From positions 1-6,777 of the forward strand of contig JARFRJ010000280.1 in assembly GCA_029287305.1 (NCBI GenBank): a stretch of 6,777 bases of DNA. Reading direction: 5' to 3'. Below the pieces are notes generated by a model. It worked only from the letters and a program-made list of their open reading frames with translations. It had not been told where the DNA came from and ran no database searches. The stretch comes from Hyphomonas sp. Lineage in GTDB: Bacteria > Pseudomonadota > Alphaproteobacteria > Caulobacterales > Hyphomonadaceae. A program made the translations under genes and the position numbers. The first letter of the stretch is position 1. Every line of letters starts with the position of its first letter. Positions 5,849-6,777 of the stretch are shown here, piece by piece.

Positions 5849-6777
5849 ATGATCAAAAAACTGCTGATAGCCAATCGGGGCGAGATTGCTTGCCGGATTA
5901 TCCGCACTTGTCGCCAGATGGGGATTGAAGCTATCGCGCTCTATTCCCATGCGGACAGATTTGCCAAATATGTGCGCGAGGCCGATGCGGCTTTTCCCAT
6001 AGGTCCGGCGGAAGCGAGCAGAAGCTATCTGAATATCGCCGCCATCCTTGAGGCAGCGCAGACAAGCGGGGCGGAGGCGATCCATCCAGGCTATGGTTTC
6101 CTCTCGGAAAATGCCGACTTTGCCCGTCATGTGCAAGAGGCCGGGCTGATCTGGGTTGGGCCTAACCCACAGACGATTGAAGATATGGGTCTGAAAGACC
6201 GGGCAAAAGCGATTGCGGATAAAGCGGGCGTGCCGGTTTTGCCGGGCTTTTATGGCGATGCGAGGGATGTGACAGCCTTTACCGAAGCGGCGGAGAGGAT
6301 TGGTTATCCGCTCCTGATTAAAGCAATAGCGGGCGGGGGCGGTCGCGGTATTCGTATTGTGCGTCTGTCAGAAGATTTGCCAAACGCCCTAGAAAGCGCA
6401 TCGCGGGAAGCTAAAGCGGCTTTTGGGGATGGCCGGGTGATGTTGGAAAAACTGATTGAACGCCCGCGCCATATTGAAGTGCAGGTCTTTGGCGATCGCT
6501 ATGGCAGTGCTGTGCATCTGTTTGAGCGGGACTGTTCCTTACAACGGCGCCGACAGAAAGTGGTCGAAGAAGCCCCGGCCCCCGGCATGCCCGAAGCGGT
6601 GCGCGCAGCGATGACGCAGGCCAGTTTGAAACTCTGCCAGTCAGTTGGCTATGTTGGCGCGGGAACGGTTGAATTTATTATTGATGGGGCGCGTCCCTTA
6701 AGTCTCGATAATTTCTGGTTTCTGGAAATGAATACGCGCTTGCAGGTCGAGCATCCGGTGACAGAAATGATCACAGG
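5849..6777 (+). CDS. Acyl-CoA carboxylase biotin carboxylase (alpha) subunit, N-terminal part (cut by the right edge)
   Basis: This subunit uses ATP and bicarbonate to carboxylate biotin, which a partner beta subunit passes on to an acyl-CoA. The 309 visible codons hold the biotin carboxylase N-domain (KKLLIANRGEIACRI, 3-17; EAIHPGYGFLSENADF, 76-91) and most of the ATP-grasp domain. The latter includes K116 in MGLKDRAK, K158 in LLIKA, the glycine loop AGGGGRGIRIV (161-171), EKLIERPRHIEVQVFGD (200-216) and LEMNTRLQVEHPVTEM (292-307). APAPGM and FWFLEMNTRLQVEHP resemble methylcrotonyl- or geranyl-CoA carboxylase alpha subunits (leucine or terpenoid breakdown) more than AccC. The biotin domain needed to confirm this is off-window. 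At 231-237 the sequence is LQRRRQK where most relatives have QRRHQK, so R235 replaces a conserved His. No beta-subunit gene lies upstream; it may follow off-window. The ATG starts the family homology exactly; GGGA lies 4 bases before it. Confidence 0.88.
   Translation, partial: MIKKLLIANRGEIACRIIRTCRQMGIEAIALYSHADRFAKYVREADAAFPIGPAEASRSYLNIAAILEAAQTSGAEAIHPGYGFLSENADFARHVQEAGLIWVGPNPQTIEDMGLKDRAKAIADKAGVPVLPGFYGDARDVTAFTEAAERIGYPLLIKAIAGGGGRGIRIVRLSEDLPNALESASREAKAAFGDGRVMLEKLIERPRHIEVQVFGDRYGSAVHLFERDCSLQRRRQKVVEEAPAPGMPEAVRAAMTQASLKLCQSVGYVGAGTVEFIIDGARPLSLDNFWFLEMNTRLQVEHPVTEMIT

Overview
The window most likely comes from an alphaproteobacterium of moderate G+C. The clearest taxonomic hint is the small exported protein at 1587-2018, which looks like the TIGR02301 family, known from Alphaproteobacteria. 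The other genes fit that group but do not point to a genus. No RNA genes, insertion sequences, CRISPR arrays or phage genes were found. Coding density is high and no gene-free stretch exceeds about 170 bases.

Layout, left to right. (1) Minus strand: the N-terminal 132 codons of the replicative helicase gene dnaB run off the left edge, with an upstream region (399-550) that holds a perfect DnaA-box 9-mer. (2) Minus strand: a TIGR02301-like exported protein overlaps by 14 bases a PLP-dependent threonine/serine dehydratase, forming a compact two-gene unit that ends 152 bases before dnaB begins. (3) Plus strand: a D-2-hydroxyacid dehydrogenase whose first 21 bases overlap the 5' end of the TIGR02301-like gene, so the two genes diverge with overlapping start regions. 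(4) Plus strand: after a 171-base gap with two inverted repeats, one a perfect 11-bp stem, comes a two-Rossmann FAD/NAD(P) oxidoreductase of a recognisable but functionally unassigned type. (5) Minus strand: a multi-span acyltransferase-3 membrane protein, convergent with the flavoprotein and noticeably more A+T-rich than the sampled neighbours. (6) Plus strand: the first 309 codons of a biotin-dependent acyl-CoA carboxylase alpha subunit (methylcrotonyl-CoA-carboxylase-like), running off the right edge and divergent from the acyltransferase.

How the genes may work together. A dehydratase giving 2-oxoacids, a 2-hydroxyacid dehydrogenase acting on 2-oxoacids or 2-hydroxyacids, an uncharacterised flavoenzyme and an acyl-CoA carboxylase would all fit amino-acid and organic-acid metabolism. 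They lie in separate transcription units, however, so a shared pathway is only inference. No clear multi-gene novel system is visible. The items most worth a second look are the DnaA box at dnaB, the overlapping divergent starts near 2000, the strong hairpin before the flavoprotein, the unassigned flavoprotein, and an Arg in place of the usual His in the biotin carboxylase active-site segment.
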